64,000 nt of DNA from Phragmites australis (Eukaryota; Streptophyta; Magnoliopsida; Poales; Poaceae). This document shows, piece by piece, positions 1 through 12,210 of the stretch (positions within the stretch are counted from its first letter, which is position 1; each line of letters starts with the position of its first letter). The notes under the pieces were generated by a model that was not told the origin of the DNA, made no database searches, and saw only the letters and a list, made by a program, of their open reading frames with translations. Location: positions 7,447,501 through 7,511,500 of the forward strand of contig NC_084938.1 of the NCBI RefSeq assembly GCF_958298935.1, given 5' to 3'. The translations under genes and the position numbers were made by a program.

Positions 1-350
1 TAACACAGTCATACAACAAAGGAAATGATAAAATAAATCCACCAAGCTAATAATACATAAAGGATTCCACTAAAGCACACGAACAATCAGGTCCACATCA
101 CTAGAGGGCACAGTATGGGCATGCCATTCCACAGGCAACTCAGGTGTAGATATGACTAAGACTTAAACGTCAGCCTCATCATCAACGTTGGTGAAGTCCG
201 GATCCTCCTCTAAAATCATAAGTAAGGGTGGGTACAAACATACTCAGTAAGTCTCAACCCTTGCCCTACATCAAAGGGTATGAATACATGCATGCAGTAT
301 TGACAAGGGTAAAGCTACAAACTTAATTTTGCAGAAATGCTAAATTTCAG
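1..350 (-). mobile_element. LTR retrotransposon LTR fragment
   Basis: No ORF is supported here. Around 225-260 the reverse strand reads like the U5/R part of grass gypsy LTRs, in which a 'gagtat/gagta' repeat with 'acttactgagtatg' precedes the LTR end; the same arrangement recurs at 47550-47580 in a clearer minus-strand LTR. The fragment stops where a CACTA-like terminus begins at 351. Family assignment is by resemblance only, and the fragment runs off the left edge of the window. Confidence 0.4.
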
Positions 351-359
351 TACTACAAA

Positions 360-720
360 AATGAGCTTATATACCAGCTCAACACTACAGGTTCCTAATG
401 GGTCTACTGTAGTGATGGGTCATCACTGCAGGTTCATTAGTCGCACAAGAAGAATTTAATATTGTGACTTATGAACTGACAGTGATAAGGGTCTCACTGC
501 TGGCCGATGGCTTTTGCCTGCAGTGATTCTCAGCTCTCTCATCACTACCGGCTGAAGCTACCGATCGATAGTGATATCATGGGTAATCACTGTCGGTCGA
601 TGGCTTAAGATAGCAATGATTTCCAGCTCCCTCATCACTGTCGGCTGAAGCCACCGGCCAGTAGTGATAGCCGAGCATCACTACCGACTAGTGGTATGAG
701 CTAACAGCAATGTCTCGGCT
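360..720. repeat. CACTA subterminal repeat array
   Basis: The stretch contains repeated short motifs in both orientations of the type TCACTGTCGG / CCGGCAGTGAT, for example near 421, 582, 636 and 680. In CACTA elements such arrays bind the element's own TNPA-like protein next to the termini. Similar arrays occur at 17400-17638, 21530-21620, 25140-25275, 27400-27626, 35210-35530, 42890-43141 and 55800-56120, with subfamily differences in the motif. Confidence 0.75.
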
Positions 721-1064
721 ATTTAAAAGTCACCCAGTCCTTCCCCAAGCCCGAGCACAATAGAGAAAAGCTCTATTCTTGCTTTGTGACGGCCATTTTT
801 TGTCACTAAGTTCTTGGGGGCTTCACAATTTTGATGAATCCTCATGTCGTAGGCGTTCTAAGGTATGTAACTTCATCTTCAGTCTATTTCTAGTTGAATT
901 TTATTTACTAGATTGCTCTAGATTTTGGAATGATGGAGATGAACCAATGGCCATGATGATTTAAGACAATGTAGATACAATTATATATCATTTATATTAT
1001 GGAAGCTTCAATTTGTAGCTTATGGTGGAAAGTGTCTTTATTATAAATTTACATTAGCTATAGG

Positions 1065-1495
1065 TATGAACATATATATTTTGATTTTTAAGAATTAGAA
1101 AATTAGCCATAAAATTAAGGTATATAACAAGCTCCAATTATATTTTTTATATTTTAATTAGTTAGCAAGCTCCAATATAGAAACTTTTGGTATGAGAATA
1201 CTTATTTTTTATTTTTAATGAATTAAAAAAAATAAGCCATGATATTTAGATATGTAGCAAGCTTCAATTATATTTTTACATTTTGATTAATTAGTATGCT
1301 CCAATATAGAAATTTTAGGTATGACTGTATTTATTTTGATTTTTAATGAATTAGAAAATTTCGTCATGATATTTAGATATGTAGCAAGATTCAATTATAT
1401 TTTTATATTTTATTTAATTAGCAAACTCCAATATAGAAACTTTATGTATGATATAAACTTTATGTATGAGCGTATTATTTTTCATGTTTAATTAA
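1065..1495. repeat. AT-rich tandem repeat, unit about 128 bp, about 3.4 copies
   Basis: The unit carries 'aattagcaagctccaatatagaaa', 'ttaggtatgagcatatttatttt' and 'taatgaattagaaaatt' in fixed order, with unit starts about 127-130 bp apart (near 1089, 1219, 1346). A single diverged unit lies at 21640-21850, just inside another CACTA left end. The array is therefore a structural part of this CACTA subfamily, between subterminal repeats and transposase gene. Confidence 0.75.
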
Positions 1496-1835
1496 TTAGT
1501 CATAAATAAGGGTTGAATAATAATAAAAATTTCTAAGGATGGTAACAACAAACACATCAGAAGCGGACGCAAAAGTATAGAAAAGGTGGCTCCTCCGTTC
1601 CGGGCCAATTGCCAGTAGGAGATGGCAATGTAATTTATTTGTTGGTGATTGTAAAATCTTCCAGATATTTTGAATATGAATTTACAATAATGATATAATT
1701 ATAGATAGATAAAATATGGATGTACGATGTGAGCTATGTGAGCGTAGAGTACAAAAATGGTGTGGAGTATTTCTTGGTAGCAGTCACAGCACACAAGTCA
1801 AATACACAGTCTCATTACATGTGTTTTCCATGCGT

Positions 1836-4800
1836 CAATTGTGAGAACAAGAAGTAATTTTTCACCGCCCAATAGATACACTCCCAATTGATGTCAAAAG
1901 GCTTTATGCCTAGCTATACCCGTTGGATTGAGCATGGTGAAGTTGAGATCACACAGGAAGGGCAACACATTGGCAGAGAAGATGAAGACTTGTGCACCAA
2001 TATACCACCTATCGGAGATACATTAGTTGATGATGATCTAGAGCAGATGTTGGCTGACGACAACGACAATGATCTGTAGCAGATGTTACGCAATGGGAGG
2101 GGAACCTCACCAATGAAAGAGATTTTCAAAAGTTTCAGCGTATGGTAGAGGACTCTAAAACACATTTGTTCCCGAGCTGCGAGAAGGAGCACATAAAGTT
2201 GCGTATCGTGCTTTCACTACTACAATTAAACATAAGCAGTGGGTGGTCTGATACAAGCTTCACATAGTTGAAAAAATTGCTTCCAAACGGAAATGTGCTA
2301 CTAGAAAACACATAGTAGGCCAAGCAGGTTGTGTGCCCATTAGGGTTGGAAGTACAGAAAATATATGCATGTCCAAACGATTGCATATTGTATCATGAAG
2401 AGTTTGCAGACTTGGAAGCGTGTCTAGTTTGTGATGCGGCATGGTATAAGCATGACGGTGATGATATCGATGGTGAAGGCAAGAAGAAAATGCCTCCCGT
2501 TAAGGTGATATGGTATTTTCCTATATTGCCCCATTTGAAGCGTTTATTCACAGACAAAAGGCATACCGAATTGATCACCTCCTAAGCATCACGCTAGGAG
2601 ATAGGTATATGAGATGGCTAAGGGAATTAGGGTTATCCTTGGAAAGGGATGTGGGGGTACACCGGTTCCGAAATCGAATTGATGCGATGGCACGCTAAGG
2701 AGCACAAGGATGATAGAATGCTAAGACACCCGCTGATTCTACGCAGTGGAGAAATGTCGATAGGAAATACAAGAAGCCCTTTGCAGAATATGTGAGGAAT
2801 ATAAGATTTGGGTTGAGTACAGATGGGATAAATCCAATCGGAAACATGAGCAGTAGTCATATCACTTAGCATGTGACTTTATATATCTACAACCTTACTC
2901 CTTGGTTGTGTATGAAGCGGAAGTAAATTATAGTGCTGGTGCTAATACAACGGCTGAGGCAACCTGACAATGATATCGATGTCTAGCTGAAACTATTAAT
3001 GAAGATCTTGTAACACTATGGAACGATGATGTGCGGGTATGAGATGGATACAAATGAGAGAACTTCACTCTATGCGCAGTGCTGTTCGTAACAATCTAAG
3101 ATTCGCTAGCCCTTCCTAACCTATCGGGCCAGACTGTCAAAGGTTATTGTTCATGCGTGCACTGCTTGGATGAAACAGAGAGCTTGTGGCTGAAGAACTA
3201 CTGAAAAATGGTGTAGCTAGGTCATCATAAATTTCTTTGTAAGGATCACTTGTACCGTAGCAATAGGAGAGGTTTTGATGGGAAAGTTGAGACTCATGAG
3301 CATCACGCTAGGAGATAGGTATATGAGATGGCTAAGGGAATTAGGGTTATCCTTGGAAAGGGATGTGGGGGTACACCGGTTCTGAAATCTAATCTTAGAG
3401 CTCTTATGTTAAAAAAAAATCTATTTTTTATGACTCATCTTATTTGTTGGATTTGATGGTTCGACACGTAATCGATGTCATGTACATTGAGAAGAATGTG
3501 TGTGATAGCTTGATTGGTACATTACTGGAGATATCTGACAAAATAAAGGATACACTCCAAGCATAGAAGGACCTAAAACACCGAATGTCCTAAAGATATG
3601 GAAGAAGATATTTGTTGGATTTGAAACTCAAACATAATTTACATCCTGAAGATATGGAAGAAGGTGACAAATATCTTGGTCCCGCTAGCTATAGTCTGAG
3701 CAAGGCGGAGAAAATTTCAATGTGTAAGTGTTTGCATGGAATCAAAGTTCCATCCGGTTACTTCGGCAACATAAAGAGACTAGTAAACATGAAATATTTG
3801 AAATTAACTAGCATGAAGTCTCATGATTGTCACGTGATGATAACACAAATGCTTCCAATTGCAATTAGAGGTATTCTACCACCAAAGGTTCAAAACCTAC
3901 TTATAAAGTTGTGTTCATTCTTCAACGTGATATCATAGAAGGTATTTGATCCGACCAAGCTACATAAGTTGTAGGAAGACATGGTTGAGACTCTATTCGA
4001 GGTTGAGGCATGTTTCCCTCTATCATTTTTTGATATCGTGGTGCATCTTATTGTTCACATTATGAAAGAGATACAGTTTCTTGGCCCTGTGCTTTTGCAT
4101 TAGATGTACCTTTCGAAAAGTTCGTGGGAGTTCTAAAGAAATATGTTAGGAACCAAAATCGGCCAGAAGGTTGCATGGCTAAGGGTTAGAGAACTGAGGA
4201 GGTCATTTATTTCTGCATCGACTACAAGAATCTCAAATCAATTGGTGTGCCTGTATCCCGCCATGAGGGGAGGCAACAAGGGAAAGGGGCGATATGTGCA
4301 AACTCATTCTGCACTAACAATCATATTTCATTCATGCAAGCACAATTCGCAGTTTTCAACAATCAGTTGTAGTAGGCCTGTATGTCAAAGAAAACCAGAT
4401 GATTCTACGCACAAAAAACCCAAGGAAGTCTCATGTTTGGATTGCGTGGGAGCATTGAGATCATTTGGCACCAGGTTACAAAGACAAATGATGGGTAAGC
4501 AGATAGAGTGTGCTCGATTGAATGTGTTGGCTTACGGACCGTCAACTACAATCCTCACATTCCAAGGATATGACATAAATGGCTATACATTTTATACGAG
4601 AGGACAAGATAATAAGAGCGTCAATCAAAATAGCGGTGTCCGTATAGATGCCTATGATTGCAATGCCAATAGGGAGACCAACTATGGATTCATAGAGGAA
4701 ATATGGGAGTTTGACTATGGAGTGTTAAAGGTTCCTCTTTTTTGGTGCCAATGGGTTAGACTCCGAGGGGGCATGATGGTTGACAAGTATGGTATGACTA

Positions 4801-5026
4801 CAGTGGAATAAAAATTCGTTGGATAAAGAGAAGAACCATTCATACTTGTGAATGATGTTATGCAAGTATTCTATGTAAAGAACCCAGACCTAGCTAACAA
4901 GGAGGACTGTCACGTGCTTCTTCAAGGAAAAAGAAGGATTGTCAGAGTGGAGAATGTCATCGACGAGGAAGACTACAATCAATTCGACGCTCTGCCTCGT
5001 TTCGGAGAGGATGTCGATCTAGGTCT
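1836..5026 (+). pseudogene. CACTA TNP2-type transposase (Transposase_21), decayed and truncated
   Basis: This is a remnant of the TNP2/TNPD transposase that cuts and joins CACTA ends in the nucleus. Recognisable blocks appear in family order: SKGFMPSYTRWIEHGE (about 1890), GLEVQKIYACPNDCILYHEE (about 2340), the PILPHLKRLF block (about 2525), LRHPADSTQWR / NIRFGLSTDGINPIGNMSS (about 2720-2860), DVMYIEKNVCDSLIGTLLE (about 3475), the DUF4218 stretch GIKVPSGYFGNIKRLVNMK (3750-3930), and the DUF4216 stretch ending IWEFDYGVLKVPLFWCQWV (4560-4760). Numerous frameshifts and stops separate them. The last residues (FDALPRFGEDVDLG) end at the LTR insertion at 5027. It also carries a duplicated 84-bp segment (see 2576-2683). 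It cannot encode a working transposase. Confidence 0.93.
2576..2683 (+). repeat. Templated insertion (filler DNA) inside the TNP2 pseudogene
   Basis: Bases 2585-2668 are identical to 3299-3382 (84 bp, direct orientation). Family alignment from memory places this sequence naturally at 3299, just before the KKKSIFYD block, whereas at 2576 it splits the RHTELI / MRWHAKEHKDD junction. The insert is bounded by the nine-base direct repeat CGAATTGAT (2567-2575 and 2675-2683). This is the pattern left when a double-strand break is repaired by copying nearby DNA. Confidence 0.75.
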
Positions 5027-7537
5027 TGTAACAGCCCAAATTGCTAAAACTCAGAAAATAAAAACTTTTTCAAAAGAAATTAAAAAGAGCTTTGCAAAAT
5101 TAAAGAACTCCCTAAGTGTGTATGTGTGCTTTATACATATATACATATATGTGAGTATGTGTGTTATATGTATAAATACATATATGCAATGAGGGCTTTT
5201 TCCTAGAAAAGAATGTCTATATATGTATATATCTGTATATATTTGATTGCTTGTTTGATTGCTGATTTATGTGAGCCAATATAGTATATAGGTGGTATAT
5301 ACACTGTATTTATAAATATACATGTGTAAATACATGAGAGAATAGAAAAGATAAAATAGAAAAGAATTGGAAAAGCCTTTTTGAATTGGACCGAAGCCCA
5401 CTTCTCTTCTCCTCTCGCTCTCTTTGTTTAGTTCCAACTCAGCGTAGCCCAGCTCAACCACCCGGCCCACCACGTCGTCCCCTACCTCCAACCCTGCTCT
5501 CTCCCTCGCTCTCTCACGAGCCACTGTGCTATGCCAACGTGGAAGACCGAGCCAGCCACGGGCCAAGGAGACAATCCGATGCGCAAATGATGGAGAAGGA
5601 CTTCTAAAAGCTCGCCAAGCTACGGATAAGCAAGAATTCTAGTCGAGTACGCCTTATCTCTAAGTGGGATTGAGTCCAAATTGGAGTCTGAGTTGATGTA
5701 GCCGTTGTCCAAATCGAGTCCAAGCCGCCCATGATTTCAATCTCCTATTGGTATATAAGGCACCCGAGACCCTCCCCTAGAATCTCCCAAAGCAATCCCT
5801 CGGTCTAGAGCCACAAGTCACTTGGAGCAGCCCGTTCGTCGCCGCGCCGGTGAAGAGAGTTCCCACTATTGATCGCGACCGCCAAAGCCCAAAAGCCACC
5901 GTTGAGGAGTTCTCAAGCATTGCAGGAGCATGAAGGAGCTTCCCAAGGCAATCTCGGTCACCAAATGTTGCCCAAAGTCGAGTTCTGATGAGCTCCAAAA
6001 CTTTGAGCTGCCCCTCACCATCGTTAGCCTCACTGAAGCAGCACCGATGTCGACACAAGGTGAGTTCATCGTCCTTCCCCGATCATTTTCCACCACTTGC
6101 TGTCGAGTTTGGGTTACCGGAGCGCCATTTCGGAAAGGATCCGACATAGTGCCACCGTGGAAGCCACCGTTGTCGCCTCTGTTCAGCCAGAGATGAGAGT
6201 AATCACTTGAGAGCTGTCCGATCCAAAAAAACAATCCAGATTAGAAGACCTTTATGCCCCTTTGTGAACTAATCTGAGCATGACACGTGGGATCCATAAT
6301 CCAATTCAATAGCCTTTGACATGTTAGTGAGCCACATCAGCACTTTTGCTTACATGTCTAGCCACCTCAGCAAAGAGTGCCCAATCAGCTTTTGTTTTGT
6401 TTCTAATTGTTTTAATTGTTTGTTGACATCATAATGGTTAAATACTATGTAATAAATAGATTTTTAGTATAAAAATAATTATAGAAAATGATAATAATTA
6501 GGATATTAATTTATGCTAATATTTAATAATGTTATATAGTTTTATCTAATTCTATTTACTAGTTCATATAGTTTTATAATTCAAATAAATGCTAGAAAAT
6601 TTTAGAAAAACCCCAAAAAATCATAGATGGCTTTGGAAAAATTCTAGAAAATTCCTAGCAATATAATTTTATCTATAAATAATCTTTTTAGTCTTATTTT
6701 GATCTTTAGAAAAGTATATCTTGTCAACCGTAGCTCCGTTCTGACCCGTTCTTTGTAGTGGATTCCTAGCACATACCTCTGTAGTTTGTAAGAGTTCTCC
6801 GTTGGCCAACGGATGCTCAACGAAATAGGATAAAATATCTTGTGATAAAGTACAACCTCTGCAGAGATAAACTGAATATTCAGCCGTGCTCACGGTCATG
6901 AGCGGCACTGAAAACCTACCATAATTATAACATGATATTTTGGTTAGTCGGGTCAACTATGATGGTGGAAATCATAGTTGAGGATGGTCAATCATAGTGG
7001 TGGGAACTATGATTGAAGGTTCAGCCTTAGTGGATAGAATTTTGGTTGAGGTGTTAATTAGTTGGTTAAGTCAAGATGGATGAAATCTTGAGATGATTTG
7101 TTATTCACTTAATTATTATTGCTTTTCGAATGTTTTTACTATGATGATGTTTTACGCAAAGGAGCCATTTAGCCAAATTCTTATTAAAGCCTTTATATGC
7201 ATAGTATTTCCTTCATAAGTGCTCACTCTTGCTATCTTCAAATACTCAGTTGGAGAAGGTATTGAGGAGTTCACTAAAGGTGGATCGTTCTAAGATGCTT
7301 TCTGCGTCCATAATGCCTGTGAAAGATTTGTAAAATATTAGAGTCTTCATAGTTCATTTAGTTCCACTGCAGTTTATTTGGTTATTTGACCCATTTAAGG
7401 TCACTTTTGTAAGACAATTAATTCGATTAAGTTGGATATTGTAATGATTATCATCAATGAAGTCACTATATGTTGGGATTGATTCCTAGGCTGAACACAT
7501 AGATGAGATTGGTTTGTTTTTTGAATCGGTCTCGACA
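5027..7537 (+). repeat. 5' long terminal repeat of the Tekay-like gypsy element
   Basis: The LTR starts TGTAACAGCCC at 5027, exactly where CACTA coding similarity stops, and ends CTCGACA at 7537, five bases before the primer site. Its length of about 2.5 kb is usual for Tekay-type elements. It contains a TATA box at 5752-5758. ORFs inside it (for example near 5386-6234) are not supported as genes. The second LTR is missing, so its age cannot be estimated from LTR divergence. Confidence 0.85.
5752..5758 (+). promoter_or_regulatory. TATA box of the gypsy LTR
   Basis: The sequence gTATATAAGGCACCC is a strong TATA box in the middle of the LTR, followed by a C/T-rich stretch suited to transcription start. 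This is where a U3/R boundary is expected about 25-30 bp downstream. Inferred from sequence only. Confidence 0.6.
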
Positions 7538-7541
7538 GAGG

Positions 7542-7553
7542 TGGTATCAGAGC
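7542..7553 (+). other. Primer binding site for initiator tRNA-Met
   Basis: TGGTATCAGAGC, complementary to the 3' end of plant initiator tRNA-Met, lies four bases after the LTR end. This is the standard minus-strand primer site of Ty3/gypsy elements, and it fixes both element orientation and LTR end. Confidence 0.92.
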
Positions 7554-7767
7554 TATATCGACCTAGAATGCAAACTTAGATAGCTGATCAACACTAAAAA
7601 GAGGAACTTTGGAAGGAATAAAATCTATACTTAATGACCCTTTACCCTCCTCTCTTCTAGTAAGGTTTACTTACCCACCTCTTGTGCTCAAACCTACAGA
7701 TGGAGTTGGATCTCAACGAAGTTCGCCATTCCAATAGATTGCGCCAAGGGATCTTGCCAAGGATGCT

Positions 7768-8385
7768 ATGAGCCTTACCTACCGACAAACGGATCCGATC
7801 TACAAAGGAATAAGGCAAGCCAACCGCATGGAATGGTCCGTCACCATCTTCATCTTTGGACGCCGCACACACAAAGGAGAGTTTAGAGTCGCACGCACCT
7901 ACACCACAGAGACAAGGAGATCCAGCTTCGAAGGAGGCATACGAGACGCCGTCCGTCATGCCCTCTACCACGTGTGCCTGGACTATGGAGCAACAACCAA
8001 GGACTCAATGTATCGCTACGTCCCCGTTCATGACGACTCAATCCTGGATATTGGATTTTGATGCTACTGTAATGAAGAGAATACCACACTTCGAATTCAA
8101 GTTCAACTCATTGTTGCCCTGGATTGACTCGATGAGAGCACCATACAAGAATTGAAGGAGGTTCTCCATCGCTTGGAACAAGATAAAGAGGACAACATGA
8201 CACTTTGACACCACTTGTGTGAATTCACTCCTACACGAGTGCCACCTCCAAGCAAGAGAGCCCGCTCCGAACATCTCTCTAGCTCAGGATCAGAGTACCC
8301 AGATAGTGACTCGGATGGAGAACTTGCAACCCCAACGCGTCTACCAAATAGGGGGTCCCTTGTTAGAATAATAGAGAATGATTAA
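7768..8385 (+). pseudogene. Accessory ORF in the gypsy leader, single frame with three TGA stops
   Basis: One frame runs for about 206 codons from ATG 7768 to TAA 8383-8385, broken only by TGA at 8059, 8125 and 8206 and with no frameshift. It lies between primer site and gag, where most gypsy elements have only leader RNA. Residues 1-95 are a compact alpha/beta-looking domain (TYRQTDPIYKGIRQ, MEWSVTIFIFGRRTHKGEF, RRSSFEGGIRDAVRHALYH, YRYVPVHDD). A short acidic, helix-prone stretch follows (LKEVLHRLEQDKEDN) and then a basic-serine tail (PPSKRARSEHLSSS) that could be a nuclear signal. The first domain reminds me of the double-stranded-RNA-binding-like small ORFs upstream of gag in some grass retroelements; this is a weak recollection, not a result. 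Its function is unknown. Confidence 0.5.
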
Positions 8386-8625
8386 TAGTGTCATTTAGGT
8401 CGTTTAGAGTTTTTGGTTCTTATGGATCTTATTGCTTGTGAGTGTCAGATGTGAGTCGCAAGATCGCCCTTAGGCGTATTGTTTGTATCCACATCTTAGA
8501 AGTAGGGTTTGATGATAGTAAGTAATAAATATAATAAGAGTTTTTTAAAGTAAAATCATTCTCTACAACATAGACTTCTTCATAGAATCTTGTGCTTTTC
8601 TCTTATCTATGTTTGACTCTGCCAG

Positions 8626-9700
8626 ATGGTCAACACCAGGACCAACCTTAGAAGCAGTGGCGATCACACAGAAGCCCCGCCTCCTCCACCACCTCCGATG
8701 ACTATGGAGTAGCTTATGGTTATGCAAACCCAGATCTTGCAAGGGATGGCCCAAGCAATAACCAACATGCAACAGACTGCTCAGAATCAGCCACCACCAT
8801 AGCCCCACTACCACAACCAGTCCAAGTTGGGGGAATTCATGAGGACTAAGCCACCCACATTCTCCCACACCACTGAGCCACTTGATGCAGATGATTTGCT
8901 TAAGAAAATTGAGAAGAAATTGTCGATCGTCCAATGTAACGATCATGAGATGGTTCTGTATGCTGCACATCAACTCACCGGTCCTGCCGCTGACTAGTGG
9001 GGATGCTTTCTGCAATGCCCATGAGGACTAGGAGTCAGTCACTTGGACAGAATTCAAGGAAGCTTTTTGTCGCCATCATGTACCGGCGAGCACTATCGCT
9101 ATGATAAAGAAGGAGTTCCGCAACCTGAAGCAAGGGTCAACGTTAGTAAATGAGTATGTCAACACGTTTACTCAACTCTCAATGTATGCACCAGAGGATG
9201 TTGACACTGATGAGAAGAAAAAAGAGCATTTCTTGGATGGGTTGGTATATGGAATGCAAGCTCAGTTAAGCACCCATGACTACCTAGATTTTCAACAGTT
9301 GGTAAACAAGGCACTAGTATTGGAACACAAATGTTGTACGCTCGGTGAAGATCACAACAGAAGAATGGTCTCACAAGAACAACACTTAGGCAATAACTCT
9401 CACCCATGCATCATGCCACCCCAGGGACAGCAACAGTCATCCTTAGTTTCAACATCAAGCAACAACACCTCGTCCTGTGAATCAACAGCCCCGCCCCATC
9501 ACCAGCTACAACATATCAGCCCTGGCCAAGAACCCTAACCGACAAGCTCCAACTGGACTTGCATGTTCTAACTATCATGAGATTGGATATAATGCCAATC
9601 AGTGTCCTAAAAGGAGGCAGAACAAATTACTGGTTGCATTCAACTTGAACACACCAACGAAGACACCTTCTCCAACTCAAAACCACAATCATTAACAGAC
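8626..9700 (+). pseudogene. Gypsy gag polyprotein remnant
   Basis: Gag forms the virus-like particle that packages element RNA. The likely start is ATG 8626 (MVNTRTNLRSSGDHTEAPPP), followed by a proline-rich N terminus. The Retrotrans_gag domain appears as PLDADDLLKKIEKKL, then FKEAFCRHHVPASTIAMIKK and STLVNEYVNTFTQLSMYAPE in the frame of 9101-9538. A frameshift near 9000 separates the two parts, and there is an in-frame stop near 9030. A zinc-knuckle remnant CSNYHEIGYNANQCPK (about 9562-9610) has lost its second cysteine. It is directly upstream of the protease, as in gag-pol elements. Confidence 0.88.
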
Positions 9701-9779
9701 ACTTGTACCACCCAACAGAGCTCAGCAGAACCATGTGAAGGGGCACGTGAACCACGTCTCCGCAGAAGAAGCTTAGGAT

Positions 9780-12136
9780 ACACCTGATGTCATACTCGGT
9801 ATGTTCTTTGTCAACTCATTCCTTGAATTTGTTTTGTTTGATTCTGGAGTCTCGTATTCGTTCATTACATCCAAGTATGTGACCAAACATAGTTTTCCAG
9901 TAACAACCTTGAAACATAAGATGCTAATTAGCTCACCTGGTGGAGGAATGAGAGCTAGTCTCCTTTGCCCTAAGTTAAACCTTAAATTAATGGGGGTAGA
10001 GTTCCCAACCAACCTCATTGTCCTGGAATCAGATGGGATCGATGTGATCCTTAGAATGGATTGGTTAGCAAAGTTCATATGAGTGATAGAGTGTGCTAGA
10101 AGGGCAGTCACCTTCGAAAATGAAGAAGGCATCAAGGTAGAGTTTGTGGCAGGCACACCGTTAGGAGAGCAATGCAAGTTGGACCATCTTGAAGGATCGA
10201 CAGTAGAACAGGTATGCCGCTAGACCAAGATATTGAATTTATAATTGATATTGTGTCAGGAACTGCGCCTATAGCTAAGAGACCCTATAGGATGCCCACT
10301 AATGACCTATCCAAACCAAAGAAGCAAATACAAGAGTTGTTAGAGAAGGGTTATGTTCTCCCTAGTACCTCGCCATGGGGAGCACCTGTGCTCTTTGTGC
10401 AAAAGAAAGATTGAAGTCAAAGGATATGCATAAGGAATAAGTACCCCTTACCCAGGATTGAAGATCTGTTCGACCAACTTACTGGAGCTCGAGTGTTTTC
10501 AAAGATAGATTTAAGGTCAGGATACCAACAACTAAAGATTCAAGAATCGGATATACCCAAGACAACATTCATCACCCGGTACGGATTATATGAGTTTACA
10601 GTTATGCAATTTTAATTGACTAATGCCCCAGCTTACTTCATGTACCTCGTGAATAAGGTTTTCATAGAGTATTTAGATAAGTTTGTTGTAGTGTTTATTG
10701 ATGACATACTGGTTTACTCTAATAGTGAAGAAGAACATGAAGAGCACCTAAGGAAAGTTTTAGGAAATCCTAGAGAACAACAAATGTATGCTAAGCTCAG
10801 CAAGTGTGAGTTTTGGTTAACAGAGGTACCATTTCTTGGACACATTTTATCTGCTGAAGGAGTTGTAGCAGAACCAAGTAAGGTAAAACATGTGTTGAAT
10901 TGGAAATCACCTACAAGCGTTACAGAAGTGAGAAGTTTTCTTGGTCTAGCAGGTTATTACCATCATTTTATAGAAGGATTCTCGAAGATAGCCAAGCCAC
11001 TCACATAGTTGCTAAAAAAAGGAAAAGATGTATGAATGGATAAGCGCTTGTGAAGCAAGTTTCAATGATCTTAAGAAAAAGTTAACTACAGCCCCAGTGC
11101 TAATGTTGCTGGATATCCAGAAGAACTTTGACACATACTGCGATGCATCACGACAAGGTCTTGGATATGTTTTGATGAAAGAAGGACAAGTGGTAGTGTA
11201 CGCTTTGAGATAGTTGAGGACTCATGAGAAGAATTATCCAACTCATGACTTGGAGTTAGCAGTAGTGGTACATGCTTTGAAGATATGGAAGCATTATCTT
11301 CTTGGGAAAAGATGTGAAATATACACGGATCATAAGAGCTTGAAGTATATATTCACCAAGACAGATCTTAACTTGAGGCAATGAAGATGGCTATAATTGA
11401 TCAAAGATTATGATGTAGGAATCCCTTATCACTCGGGAAAAGAAAATATGGTTGCAGATGCGTTAAGTCGTAAAGTATACAATACTATGGCTATGTTGCA
11501 AGAAGCTCAATTGACTTTGTGTGAAGAATTATGACGTCTTAACCTAGGTTTTGTCGTGGATTTTGAGGCAGTAACCATGGAAGTGGAATCTACTTTGGAT
11601 GAGGACATTCAGAAGGGATAGGCAGAAGATAGAAATATCAAAAGGATTAAAGAGAATATTAAAGGAGGCAAAGCCCCAAAGTTCTTAGAAGATGAGAAAG
11701 GCATGGTATTGTTTCGCAAGCGCATCTATGTACTAGACTAGAAAGAGCTTAAGATGATAATCTTAGGAGAAGCTCATGAGTTAGCTTCTTCTATTCACTC
11801 AGGAAGTACCCAGGCAGTACCAAGATGTATCAGAATTTGAAGGACCGCTATTGGTGGCCTGGTATGAAGCAAGAAATAGCCGAGTATGTGGCAGTGTGTG
11901 ATGTATGTTAGCGCGTGAAAGCAGAATATCAGAAATCGGCAGGATTGCTACAGCCTCTAAAGTTACCAGAATGGAAGTAGGAAGAAATGGTGATGGATTT
12001 CATAGTTAGTGTACCTCATACACAATCAGGCTATGATTCAATATGTGTCATTGTGGATTGTCTCACGAAGGTAGCTCATTTCATTCCGGTTAAGACAACC
12101 TATAAAGGAGATAAGTTAGGAGAGTTATATACATAC

Positions 12137-12210
<74 letters not shown>

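Larger units (their letters stand above)
351..5026 (+). mobile_element. CACTA (En/Spm) DNA transposon, left part, interrupted at 5026
   Basis: The left end reads TACTACAAAAATGAGC at 351, one base away from the canonical CACTA start and close to the better preserved terminus CACTACAACAAAG at 21507. It is followed by subterminal repeats (about 360-720), an AT-rich tandem array (1065-1495) and a TNP2 transposase pseudogene on the same strand. Coding similarity stops exactly where an LTR begins at 5027, so the rest of the element lies beyond the gypsy insertion or is lost. The CACTA right end at 17638 is a possible partner, but the three-base flanks (cag before 351, tgt after 17638) do not match, so this pairing is unproven. 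Confidence 0.8.

Noticed and set aside
5267..6234. Overlapping ORFs of 73-122 aa
   Set aside because: They fall within the gypsy 5' LTR around its TATA box; no motif and no consistent frame.
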